Shown here piece after piece: positions 1 to 7,429 of a stretch of 64,000 nucleotides of DNA. The DNA comes from Salipiger pallidus. GTDB taxonomy: Bacteria; Pseudomonadota; Alphaproteobacteria; Rhodobacterales; Rhodobacteraceae. The position numbers were made by a program, and so were the translations under genes. Under the pieces are notes generated by a model. It saw only the letters and a list, made by a program, of their open reading frames with translations, made no database searches and was not told where the DNA came from. Positions within the stretch are counted from its first letter, which is position 1. Every line of letters begins with the position of its first letter. The DNA lies in assembly GCF_014643635.1 (NCBI RefSeq), contig NZ_BMJV01000001.1, positions 496,001-560,000 of the forward strand. The letters are read 5' to 3'.

Positions 1-1173
1 GAGGTAGGGGAAGTTCCCCAGATCGTGGTGCTGCTCGTCCGCGGGGGGCGTGTAGACGTCTTTCCAGAGCAGGATCTGCGCCGCGGTCTCACCGAATTCG
101 GTGCGCGCCATGGGGTCGATGACGAACCCGGTGCCAAGGATCACGAAATCGCAGACGTAAGATGTGCCGTCAGTGAAGTGGATCTCGATCTCGTCACCGT
201 GCTGGGTGATGCGCTCCGTGCCCTTGCCAAAGTGGAAATGGGCGTTGTCATGCTTGCTCACCCGCAGGGTGGAGCCATGCGGCGCCGGGGTCTGTGTGGC
301 AAGGCTGTAGCGCATGAAGCGCCAGCGCCATTCGTCCGGCAGCTCGGCATAGCCGGCGGTGAACCCGTAGGAGCCGATGCCCATCATCTTGTTGACCGTG
401 GGCATTTCCTTGCGGCGGATCAGGTGGCGGACCTCGGCAGCGCCATGTTCCAGCGCCTCGGCGGCGTTGTCTACGGCAGAGGCCCCCACCCCGATGACGC
501 CGACGCGCTTGCCCTTGAGGGCGGCGAAGTCGATATCGTCGGCGCTATGCGCCCAGAACCGGCGGTCGAGCCCTTGGGCAAAGGCGGGAATGTTCGGCCC
601 GCCGGTGCCGTCGCGGCCCGTCGCGAACACCAGCTTGCGACAGGTCACCACCTCGCCGGTGCTCAGGGTCAGGCGCAGCATGTCGCCTTCGGCGGGCTCA
701 ACGCGGTCCACCGAAACACCGTTTTCCACCGGCACGTTCAGCGCCTTGCGGTACCAGCGCAGGTAGTCCATCCACTGAGGGCGCGGGATCTTGTCCAGTG
801 CATGCCACGCGGTGGTGCCGAACTGGGCGCGGAACCACGCCTGGAAGGTCAGCATGCCATGGCCGCCCGCAGGCCCCGTCAGGGTCTTGGGCGAACGCAG
901 CGTCAGCATGCGGGCATAGTTGAGCCAAGGTCCCTCGAGGCCCTCGGGGTTGCGGTCAAGCACGCGGATGTTGCGGATGCCGCCCCGGGTGAGGTTGAGC
1001 CAGGCCACGAGGCCGCACATGCCGCCCCCGATGATGACCACGTCGGTCACGCCATCGCGCGGGGGCACCCAATCCTTGCCGGGATAACACAGGACTTCGA
1101 GATCCTCGTTCAGGCGCGCTTCCAGCACCTCGAGGCCCTGTCCGTCGATGGGGAGAGAGTCATTCGTCTGCAT
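1..1173 (-). CDS. FAD/NAD(P)-binding monooxygenase-like protein (partial, C-terminus outside window)
   Basis: Reading leftward from an ATG at 1173, the frame stays open for 391 codons to the window edge, so the C-terminus is missing. An N-terminal Rossmann motif VVIIGGGMCGLVAW (about residues 45-58) should bind FAD, and a second glycine-rich motif, GVIGVGASAVDNA, about 160 residues later, should bind NAD(P)H. This two-nucleotide layout is that of class B flavin monooxygenases and related oxidoreductases, soluble enzymes that insert oxygen into N-, S- or carbonyl-containing substrates. The substrate cannot be told. The gene stands in the same direction as the transporter and aminotransferase upstream but 39 bp apart, so co-transcription is possible. 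Confidence 0.82.
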   Translation of the reverse strand, partial: MQTNDSLPIDGQGLEVLEARLNEDLEVLCYPGKDWVPPRDGVTDVVIIGGGMCGLVAWLNLTRGGIRNIRVLDRNPEGLEGPWLNYARMLTLRSPKTLTGPAGGHGMLTFQAWFRAQFGTTAWHALDKIPRPQWMDYLRWYRKALNVPVENGVSVDRVEPAEGDMLRLTLSTGEVVTCRKLVFATGRDGTGGPNIPAFAQGLDRRFWAHSADDIDFAALKGKRVGVIGVGASAVDNAAEALEHGAAEVRHLIRRKEMPTVNKMMGIGSYGFTAGYAELPDEWRWRFMRYSLATQTPAPHGSTLRVSKHDNAHFHFGKGTERITQHGDEIEIHFTDGTSYVCDFVILGTGFVIDPMARTEFGETAAQILLWKDVYTPPADEQHHDLGNFPYL

Positions 1174-1212
1174 ACGAATCATCCTAAATCAAATTTTGCG
1201 CAGGGTGGAGCA

Positions 1213-2562
1213 TCAGACAGGAGTTTTCACCCAATTCGGATGCAGATCGTCGATATGATATGCATGAACGTGAACGTGGCCAGCGCCCGTCGCGCCGTGG
1301 TTGCGCAGATGAGGGTGGTTGTCCGGCAGCTCGGGATGCGCGTGACTGCGCTCGAGCGTATCAGAGGCGGGCCAGACCCTCATGGCGATCAATCCAGTTA
1401 TTGCCGAAAGCAGCGCCAGCGCCAGCAGCGCGTGTTCCAGCGTGACCACGCCGCCCAGCCAGCCCGCCAGCGGGTAGGCCAGCAGCCAGCCCGCATGGCT
1501 CAGCGAAAACTGCGCCGCAAACACCGCAGCACGATCCTCGCGCGCGGCAGAGCGGGCGATGACCAGCCCGCCCGGGGTCAGCACCAGCGACGAAGCCAGT
1601 CCGAAGCCCGCCCATACGCCCAGCAGGACGGTCAGGGGAGGCTGCGGCGCAAGACCGAAGCCTGCGCCGATGGTGGCAAAGGCAAAGACGCCCAGCAGCA
1701 TCGCGACCCGTTCCCCCGCACCCGCCACGAGCCGCGGCACGACGAAGGCCCCCACCGCAGCCCCTGCCCCGTAGCCCGCCATCAGCACCGGGTATAGCCC
1801 GTCCGCATCCCCCAGCCGTGCGCCGGCGTAGACCACAGTGTTGACCAGCACCCATGCCATGGACAGCGACAGTGCGAAGTTCAGCAGGAACAGGCCACGT
1901 AGACGCGGGGTTTTGCCATAGATCCACATGCCGCGCATGGCGCGCTGCAGGAACGGCCCCTTGCGCTGCACCGTGCCTCGCTCGGGGAAGCGGGTGAGCA
2001 TGAGGAACAGGACCGATCCCGCAAAGGCGATGGCCGCAAAGAGGAACAGCGCGTTCGGCGCCACCAGCTTCAGCACCGATGCGGCGATCACCGGGCTGAG
2101 GAACGTTTCAAGCGTGTAGGCCACCCGTGACCATGACAAAGCGCGGGTATAGCTGGCCTCGTCCGGCAGCACGTCGGGGATCACCGACTGGAACAGCGGC
2201 GTGAAGCCCGAAGCCAGCACGAAGAAGACGAAGGCCAGAGCCGCAATCTCCCCCGTGGCGGTGGCGAAGACCATGGGCAGCAACAGCAGCATGCGGCCCG
2301 CGTCCAGCAGGACCATGGCGCGCTTGCGCGGCAGCCCCGCCAGCAGGCTTTCGGCGAACGGCGCCAGCCCCACGTAAGCCACCATCTTGAGCGCCAGCAG
2401 CAGCCCCAGCACACGCCCGCCCGCCGCGTCACCACCGATGCGGTAGGCAGCCAGCGACAAAGCCACGGTGAGCAGCCCGACACCCAGCAACGAACAGATC
2501 TGCGCTGCAAAAAGGGTGCGAAACGTGCCGTTGGCTAGCGGGCTGGCGGCTTTGGTGGTCAT
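1213..2562 (-). CDS. MFS transporter with histidine-rich C-terminal tail
   Basis: A 449-residue integral membrane protein with about twelve hydrophobic segments and the short basic loop GLPRKRAMVLLDAGR expected between helices 2 and 3 of major facilitator transporters. The last 50 residues are hydrophilic and rich in histidine (HAHPELPDNHPHLRNH, then HVHVHAYHIDD), which could bind a metal ion such as nickel or zinc. Its ATG overlaps the stop of the upstream aminotransferase by 4 bp (ATGA), so the two are translated together. Function is inferred as an exporter; the substrate is unknown. It may export a product of the aminotransferase or a metal. Confidence 0.85.
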   Translation of the reverse strand: MTTKAASPLANGTFRTLFAAQICSLLGVGLLTVALSLAAYRIGGDAAGGRVLGLLLALKMVAYVGLAPFAESLLAGLPRKRAMVLLDAGRMLLLLPMVFATATGEIAALAFVFFVLASGFTPLFQSVIPDVLPDEASYTRALSWSRVAYTLETFLSPVIAASVLKLVAPNALFLFAAIAFAGSVLFLMLTRFPERGTVQRKGPFLQRAMRGMWIYGKTPRLRGLFLLNFALSLSMAWVLVNTVVYAGARLGDADGLYPVLMAGYGAGAAVGAFVVPRLVAGAGERVAMLLGVFAFATIGAGFGLAPQPPLTVLLGVWAGFGLASSLVLTPGGLVIARSAAREDRAAVFAAQFSLSHAGWLLAYPLAGWLGGVVTLEHALLALALLSAITGLIAMRVWPASDTLERSHAHPELPDNHPHLRNHGATGAGHVHVHAYHIDDLHPNWVKTPV

Positions 2563-4019
2563 GAGGCAAGGCTCTCCGGTGACGGGCTCTTGGGCGCAAA
2601 GCGGGCGGTGGCCCGATCGGCAAGGTACAGCGGCCTGTAGTCTGTGGCCTCCCGGGCCAGACTGTCCACCGCCGCGATGACGAAATCTGCCTTGTCATCG
2701 CTCATCAGCGCCGAAAGGTTAAGGCGCACCCAGCCCGGCTTGGCGGTTTCCTCGCCTGCAGCGATGGCGGCGAAGGCGCTTTCGGAATGTGTCTCGTCAA
2801 GCCCCAGTAGCCGATGCGCGTAAGGGCCGGCGCAGGCGCAGCCGCCTCGTGCCTGCACCCCGTGCAGGTCCGACAGCAGGCGCGTGAAAAACTGGTGATG
2901 CACCAGCCCGCCCTGCCCGTCCCGCACCCGGAACGAGAAGATCGGCAACGCATCGGGACCAGGATGGCCCAACAGCTCGAGGTTCGGGTTCCGGCGCCAG
3001 ACCGCCTCGGCCCGCGCCCGCAGCGCCTTTTGCCGCGCGGCAAGCCATTCGGCCCCGAGCGCCTCCTTGACCAGCATGGCCAGAGCCACGCGGATGTCAC
3101 CGACCACGTTGGGGGTGCCGCCCTCTTCGCGGTCCTCGAGGCTCCGGCTGTAGGTATGGCCCCAGGGCGATACGAAGCTCACCGTGCCGCCACCGGGCAG
3201 CGTGGGCGTGCTGCGACGCACCACCGCCTCGCGCACCACCATGACACCCGACGCGCCGGGGCCGCCGGGGAACTTGTGGGGCGAGAAGACGATGGCGTCC
3301 TTCTGGGCATCGCTGCCCTGCTCCACGTTCATGCGGATGTAGGGGGCCGCCGCGCCGTAATCCCAGACCGCCACGGCACCATGGGCCTTGAGGGTCCGCG
3401 TCACCGCATCGCTGTCGGTCAGGATGCCCGTCACGTTGGAGGCGGCCGAGAAGCTCCCCACGATCAGCTCAGCATCTTGCGCAGCGGTCAGCGCCGCCTC
3501 CAGCGCGCCCATGTCTGGCCCGCCGGTGGCGGCCTCGGGGATCTCGACCACTTCGGCGCCACTCTCGCGCCAGGGCAAAATGTTGGAATGGTGCTCGTAG
3601 GGGCCGATCAGCACCACCGCCCGCGCGCCCCGCGCCACGGTGCCGGCGATGTCCAGAAGCCCCACCAACCGGTTAAGCCCAGCGGTCGACCCGGATCCCG
3701 CAAAGACCGTGGCATAGCCGTCCCCCGCGCCCACCATACGTGCCACTTCAGCCCGCGCCGCCTCGCGCAGCTTGGTGGAATAGGCGCCCACGAAGGACGC
3801 TTGCGTGTGGCTGTTGGCGTAGTATGGCAGCACGTGATCGCGCACGAAATCCTCGATCTGCGCCAGCGCACGGCCCGAGGCGACGTAATCGGCATAGACC
3901 AGCAGTTTTTCCCCGAACGGTCCATCGATCATTGCTTTGTCCCCGATCAGCCCGGCGCGAAGCCACGCTATAAGGTCGGGGCGGCGCAGGGATTGGGCAA
4001 AGTCTTCGAGGGGACGCAT
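2559..4019 (-). CDS. class V (cysteine-desulfurase-fold) PLP-dependent aminotransferase
   Basis: A 486-residue fold-type I PLP enzyme. The PLP lysine is Lys249 in the motif SPHKFPGGPGASG, preceded by Asp220 (WDYGAAAP), which pairs with the pyridine nitrogen, and His143-His144 of the EHHSN motif stacks on the ring. A C-terminal GGCACAGPYAHRLLG segment resembles the substrate-side loop of SufS/CsdA-like proteins. I chose the ATG at 4019 because AGGA lies 6 nt upstream; the frame is also open to 4085. It is divergent from an Lrp/AsnC regulator 112 bp away, the usual arrangement for a regulator of amino-acid-responsive genes. Whether it removes sulfur from cysteine or acts on another amino acid is not decidable here. 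Confidence 0.85.
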   Translation of the reverse strand: MRPLEDFAQSLRRPDLIAWLRAGLIGDKAMIDGPFGEKLLVYADYVASGRALAQIEDFVRDHVLPYYANSHTQASFVGAYSTKLREAARAEVARMVGAGDGYATVFAGSGSTAGLNRLVGLLDIAGTVARGARAVVLIGPYEHHSNILPWRESGAEVVEIPEAATGGPDMGALEAALTAAQDAELIVGSFSAASNVTGILTDSDAVTRTLKAHGAVAVWDYGAAAPYIRMNVEQGSDAQKDAIVFSPHKFPGGPGASGVMVVREAVVRRSTPTLPGGGTVSFVSPWGHTYSRSLEDREEGGTPNVVGDIRVALAMLVKEALGAEWLAARQKALRARAEAVWRRNPNLELLGHPGPDALPIFSFRVRDGQGGLVHHQFFTRLLSDLHGVQARGGCACAGPYAHRLLGLDETHSESAFAAIAAGEETAKPGWVRLNLSALMSDDKADFVIAAVDSLAREATDYRPLYLADRATARFAPKSPSPESLAS

Positions 4020-4115
4020 GGCGGGGTCCTTTCCGGGAGAGAGCGTATTTCGCAACAATGCCACGCCTGAGGCAAAATACTTCACATATTAACCCCTTTA
4101 GAACCCCTTAATTCT

Positions 4116-4125
4116 ATCATATGAT
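4116..4125. promoter_or_regulatory. 10-bp palindrome ATCATATGAT in the aminotransferase/Lrp divergent promoter
   Basis: A perfect AT-rich palindrome ends 6 bp before the ATG of the Lrp/AsnC gene, inside the 112-bp AT-rich spacer shared with the divergent aminotransferase gene. No Shine-Dalgarno sequence is visible before the regulator ATG. Lrp-family proteins commonly bind such sites at their own promoter; an autoregulatory site is an inference. Confidence 0.35.
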
Positions 4126-4131
4126 CGCTTT

Positions 4132-4593
4132 ATGACCATCAAGATAGATCATCTGGACCGCCGCATATTAGCTGAGCTTCAGCGCGACTCGTCGCAGTCG
4201 CAGCGCGCTCTCAGTGAGCGGGTGGGCCTGTCGCAGAACGCCTGCTGGCGCAGGCTCAAGGCGCTTGAGGCCGAAGGGGTGATCCGCAACCACACGGTGG
4301 TACTGGACCGCAAGCTGCTAGACGCGGGGCTGGTGGTTTTTGTGATGGTCAAGACCCGGCACCATTCGGCGGACTGGCTCAGGCAGTTCCGCAACCATGT
4401 CTCCGCGATCCCGGACGTGATCGATTTCTTCCGCATCGGCGGCGATTACGACTACTTGCTCAAGATCATCACCCGCGACATGAACAGCTATGACGAGGTC
4501 TACAAGCGCCTCATCGACGGGGTGGAACTCGAGACGGTGACCTCCTATTTCGGCATGGAAGCCATCGAGGAACAGCGCCCAATTCCATTCTGA
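4132..4593 (+). CDS. Lrp/AsnC family transcriptional regulator
   Basis: A 153-residue protein with the full two-domain Lrp/AsnC layout: an N-terminal winged helix-turn-helix (about residues 5-60, IDHLDRRILAELQRDSSQSQ through LSQNACWRRLKALE) and a C-terminal ligand-binding RAM domain ending with the effector motif region around VTSYFGMEAIE. These proteins form octamers that respond to amino acids. It stands alone, divergent from the aminotransferase-MFS pair, which is its most likely target. The start has no clear ribosome binding site; a leaderless message is possible. Confidence 0.93.
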   Translation: MTIKIDHLDRRILAELQRDSSQSQRALSERVGLSQNACWRRLKALEAEGVIRNHTVVLDRKLLDAGLVVFVMVKTRHHSADWLRQFRNHVSAIPDVIDFFRIGGDYDYLLKIITRDMNSYDEVYKRLIDGVELETVTSYFGMEAIEEQRPIPF

Positions 4594-4654
4594 GCCCGAA
4601 AGGGTCTGACAGCCCCCCCTGCAAGCCATTGCGCGAACATGCTTTTCCAAAGCA

Positions 4655-4732
4655 ATGTAAAAAACTTTCACATCCACCCTTGCAAGGCGAGTAAGGCGTC
4701 CTCATCTGATGTAATGTGAAAGACATTCACAT
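4655..4732. promoter_or_regulatory. two similar 19-bp operator-like palindromes upstream of the DUF2852 gene
   Basis: Two 19-bp elements, ATGTAAAAAACTTTCACAT (4655-4673) and ATGTGAAAGACATTCACAT (4714-4732), are spaced 59 bp apart. The second has perfect 7-bp arms (ATGTGAA/TTCACAT) around 5 bp. They share the form ATGTnAA-n5-TTCACAT. The second ends 36 bp before the DUF2852 ATG. A dimeric regulator binding two helical faces is inferred; the factor is not identified. Confidence 0.5.
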
Positions 4733-4768
4733 GACCGAAACGAGACAACGAGAGACAAGGACACGCCC

Positions 4769-5197
4769 ATGACCGCCGCCGTGCAATTCGAAGACCGCCC
4801 CGCCAATCCCGGGTGGCTCAAGCGCGCCGAGGCCTGGCTGGACGAGCGCGGACGCCCCGCATGGCTCGTGGCCATGGTACTTGGTTTCATCTTTTTCTGG
4901 CCTGTCGGCCTTGGCCTTCTGGGCTACATGATCTGGAGCAAACGCATGTTCGGAACCACCTGCCGCAAGGCCCGCAACGCAACCTATCGCCAGGGTTTCA
5001 ACGCCATGAAGCCGTCGGGCAACTCGGCCTTCGACGCCTACAAGGCCGATACGCTGAAGCGGCTCGAGGACGAACAGAAGAGCTTTGAGGACTTCCTTGG
5101 CCGCCTGCGCGACGCCCGCGACAAGGCAGAGTTCGACCAGTTCATGGACGAACGCGCCCGCAAGGCCCGCGACGTAAAGGAAGAGGAAGACGCCTGA
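4769..5197 (+). CDS. DUF2852 domain-containing membrane protein
   Basis: A 142-residue protein with one long hydrophobic segment (about residues 33-57, WLVAMVLGFIFFWPVGLG onward) followed by a charged, probably helical C-terminal half (KRLEDEQKSFEDFLGRLRDARDK). I recognise the pattern as DUF2852, common in Rhodobacterales and of unknown function. The charged tail probably lies in the cytoplasm. It is preceded by the two palindromes described separately and followed by an RDD protein on the same strand after a 155-bp spacer. Confidence 0.85.
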   Translation: MTAAVQFEDRPANPGWLKRAEAWLDERGRPAWLVAMVLGFIFFWPVGLGLLGYMIWSKRMFGTTCRKARNATYRQGFNAMKPSGNSAFDAYKADTLKRLEDEQKSFEDFLGRLRDARDKAEFDQFMDERARKARDVKEEEDA

Positions 5198-5220
5198 TCG
5201 CGTCCCTGCAATGATCGGTG

Positions 5221-5238
5221 GCGGCCCCTGCGGGCCGC
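5221..5238 (+). other. GC hairpin between DUF2852 and RDD genes
   Basis: GCGGCCC and GGGCCGC form a 7-bp perfect stem around CTGC, 23 bp after the DUF2852 stop. No T-run follows, so it may be a weak terminator or an mRNA-stabilising hairpin. Confidence 0.4.
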
Positions 5239-5352
5239 TGCCCAAGGACCAGAACCGCGGCCTTTAATACCCCCCACTCACGGCCTGACCTGCACAGAAC
5301 ACTGCTCGGCTCGGCCCACCGAAAACACAATTACGAGGACACAGCCCAGCCC

Positions 5353-5814
5353 ATGCCCGTCGAATTCCACACCAGCGACTCCTATGGCCACCTGCCGGAT
5401 CCCGTGCGCCAGAGCGCATTCTACGACAGCGTGGCCGTCAAACGCGGCATCGCCTGGGTCATCGACACGATGATCGTCGCGGTGCTGGTCTGTATCGCCC
5501 TCATCCTGACTGCCTTCCTCGGGCTGTTCATCTTCTTCGCGCTGTGGCTCGCCGTGGGCTTTGCCTACCGCGTCCTGACCATCTCGAATGGGTCGGCCAC
5601 CTGGGGCATGCGCCTCATGGCAATCGAATTCCGCGACTGGCAGGGCCAGCGCTTCGACTTCAGCCAGGCGCTGCTACACACGCTCGGCTATACCCTGTGC
5701 GTGTCGGTGCCGCCGCTTCAGATCATCTCGGTGATCTGCATGTTCGCAACGGAACGCGGCCAGGGCCTGAGCGACCTTGCACTGGGCACCACGGCGCTCA
5801 ACAAGCGGGCATAA
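5353..5814 (+). CDS. RDD family membrane protein
   Basis: A 153-residue inner-membrane protein. After a short polar N-terminus comes [19 protein letters not shown], the RDD signature region where the arginine and aspartate face each other at the start of the first helix. Two or three further hydrophobic segments follow, with [18 protein letters not shown], the loop typical of the family. RDD proteins are often linked to ion or osmolyte transport. The frame is open upstream, but homology begins at the ATG at 5353. Confidence 0.85.
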   Translation: MPVEFHTSDSYGHLPDPVRQSAFYDSVAVKRGIAWVIDTMIVAVLVCIALILTAFLGLFIFFALWLAVGFAYRVLTISNGSATWGMRLMAIEFRDWQGQRFDFSQALLHTLGYTLCVSVPPLQIISVICMFATERGQGLSDLALGTTALNKRA

Positions 5815-5992
5815 GCCCGACGCGGGGCAGCCTCGTTCTGCGCAGCCTCCACCCCAATCCCTAGCAAGGGCTCCGGATACCTCATGTCCCCGGACAGGCA
5901 GGCAAACCCGAGGCCCTTCGCCATTTTCGGGGGGGTTGGCGGATTGCCGAATCGTTGCTACGTTTTCGTCCGGAACAGCCCACAGGATCGAC

Positions 5993-6805
5993 ATGCGTCA
6001 TTCGCTTCCCCTCGCGCCGCAATTCTACGTGACGGCGCCGCAACCCTGCCCGTACCTGCCGGGCCGGATGGAGCGGAAGCTGTTTACCGCGCTGCAGGGC
6101 GACAGCGCCGGGAAGCTGAACGACAGCCTGTCCAAGCAGGGCTTTCGCCGGTCGCAGAACGTGCTTTACCGGCCATCCTGTTCGGATTGTACCGCGTGCC
6201 TGTCGGCCCGCATCGACGTGCGTCGTTTCACACCGTCAAAAAGCCAGCGCCGCGCCTTGTCGCGGAACGGCAACCTTGCGCGCCGCGCCTCAAGTCCATG
6301 GGCGACGGAAGAGCAGTTTGACCTGTTCCGCCGCTACCTTGATGTCCGCCACGCGGATGGCGGCATGGCAGACATGGACATCTTCGAATTCGCCGCGATG
6401 ATCGAGGAAACCCCGATCCGCAGCCGCGTTGTGGAATACTGCGACGATGCGAGTGGAGAGCTGAAGGCGGTTTGCCTGACGGACGTGCTCGATGACGGGG
6501 TGTCCATGGTCTACTCCTTCTACGAGCCCGAGCTGCAAAAGCGCAGCTTGGGCACCTGGATGATCCTTGACCATATCGCCATCGCACGCGAGGCAGGGCT
6601 GCCTTACGTCTACCTTGGCTACTGGGTGCCGGGATCATCCAAGATGGGCTACAAGGCGCAGTTCAGCGCGCTCGAGGTGTATCGCAGGGGACGCTGGGAG
6701 CTGGTGCAGGACCTGTCGGATTACGACGAGGAACGCCACCCGCTGACCACCGACCCCATCGCCGAACAGGTGGCCAACATCTCTCTGCCCGACAGCCGCA
6801 GCTGA
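5993..6805 (+). CDS. bpt: aspartate/glutamate leucyltransferase (bacterial N-end rule)
   Basis: A 270-residue soluble enzyme that transfers leucine from leucyl-tRNA to N-terminal Asp or Glu of proteins, marking them for ClpSAP degradation. The N-terminal zone with [13 protein letters not shown] (Cys19) and the cluster [16 protein letters not shown] (Cys63, Cys66, Cys69) is the ATE/Bpt N-terminal domain; [16 protein letters not shown] in the C-terminal half is the acyltransferase (GNAT-like) signature. Length agrees with the family. The ATG at 5993 starts the homologous part; the longer open frame upstream has no recognisable coding character. Confidence 0.93.
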   Translation: MRHSLPLAPQFYVTAPQPCPYLPGRMERKLFTALQGDSAGKLNDSLSKQGFRRSQNVLYRPSCSDCTACLSARIDVRRFTPSKSQRRALSRNGNLARRASSPWATEEQFDLFRRYLDVRHADGGMADMDIFEFAAMIEETPIRSRVVEYCDDASGELKAVCLTDVLDDGVSMVYSFYEPELQKRSLGTWMILDHIAIAREAGLPYVYLGYWVPGSSKMGYKAQFSALEVYRRGRWELVQDLSDYDEERHPLTTDPIAEQVANISLPDSRS

Positions 6806-6825
6806 GCCATCCTTCGATTACGCAA

Positions 6826-6852
6826 AAAGGCCGCCCCTGATGGGCGGCCTTT
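6826..6852. terminator. bidirectional intrinsic terminator between bpt and pqiC
   Basis: AAAGGCCGCCC pairs perfectly with GGGCGGCCTTT around a 5-nt loop, giving an 11-bp stem flanked by A and T runs. It lies between two convergent genes (bpt on plus, pqiC on minus) and can end transcripts from both sides. Confidence 0.85.
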
Positions 6853-6874
6853 CGCTGTTGTTCAAGCGAGGTTC

Positions 6875-7426
6875 TCAGCGCGACAGGGCCGTGGTGATCT
6901 GCCCCGAAAGCTCCGAGATCGCCGCCCCGGTGGCCTGCGCCACGCCCTGCGGTGTTGCCGACGTCATGGGCACGGAGATGTCGAACCGCTGGATACGTTC
7001 GCGCACGATGCGGTCGTAGGAGCTGATGGCATATTGCCCGGTCAGCTGCAGCGTGCCGTTCGACCGCCCCACCAGCTGCGAAACGGTCACCGCCACCGCA
7101 GCCTGTGCGTCTTCCTCGAGCGGCCAGGGCTCGGGGGCCACTGCGGCTGAACTGCGCCTGCCGATCTGCTCGGAGATGGCCAGCGTCACCGCCCGGCCCG
7201 GATCATCGGCCCAGAGCGCGTTGTCGATCTGGGTCAGCGCGCCGTCCTCGCCCTCGAGAAGGATCTCGGAGGCATCCGCGTAAAGCGGCAGCGACACATC
7301 CCGCACCTCGAGGCTCGAGACGCCAAGGCGCACGGCCCCCTGCTCGGCGGGCGGGTCGATGAGGAAACGCTGTTCGGCCCCGGAACAGGCGGCGAGCAGC
7401 AGCACGAAAGGAAGGATGGTTTTCAT
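6875..7426 (-). CDS. pqiC: PqiC-like outer-membrane lipoprotein of an MCE transport system
   Basis: A 183-residue lipoprotein with signal sequence and lipobox LLAAC (lipid on Cys14), followed by the ABC-transport auxiliary (PqiC/DUF330) domain: FLIDPPAEQGAVRLGVSSLE, then DNALWADDPGRAV, a region that usually forms a periplasmic ring on the outer membrane. It is the last gene of the pqiA-pqiA-pqiB-pqiC operon, 3 bp after pqiB, and is closed by the terminator at 6826-6852. By analogy with E. coli PqiABC it should help carry phospholipid between the two membranes. Confidence 0.85.
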   Translation of the reverse strand: MKTILPFVLLLAACSGAEQRFLIDPPAEQGAVRLGVSSLEVRDVSLPLYADASEILLEGEDGALTQIDNALWADDPGRAVTLAISEQIGRRSSAAVAPEPWPLEEDAQAAVAVTVSQLVGRSNGTLQLTGQYAISSYDRIVRERIQRFDISVPMTSATPQGVAQATGAAISELSGQITTALSR

Positions 7427-7429
7427 GGG

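Noticed and set aside
25-1797. Long plus-strand open frame of 590 codons over the left end
   Set aside because: It is antisense to the flavin monooxygenase and MFS genes, has no domain, and its composition follows the GC skew of the complementary genes.
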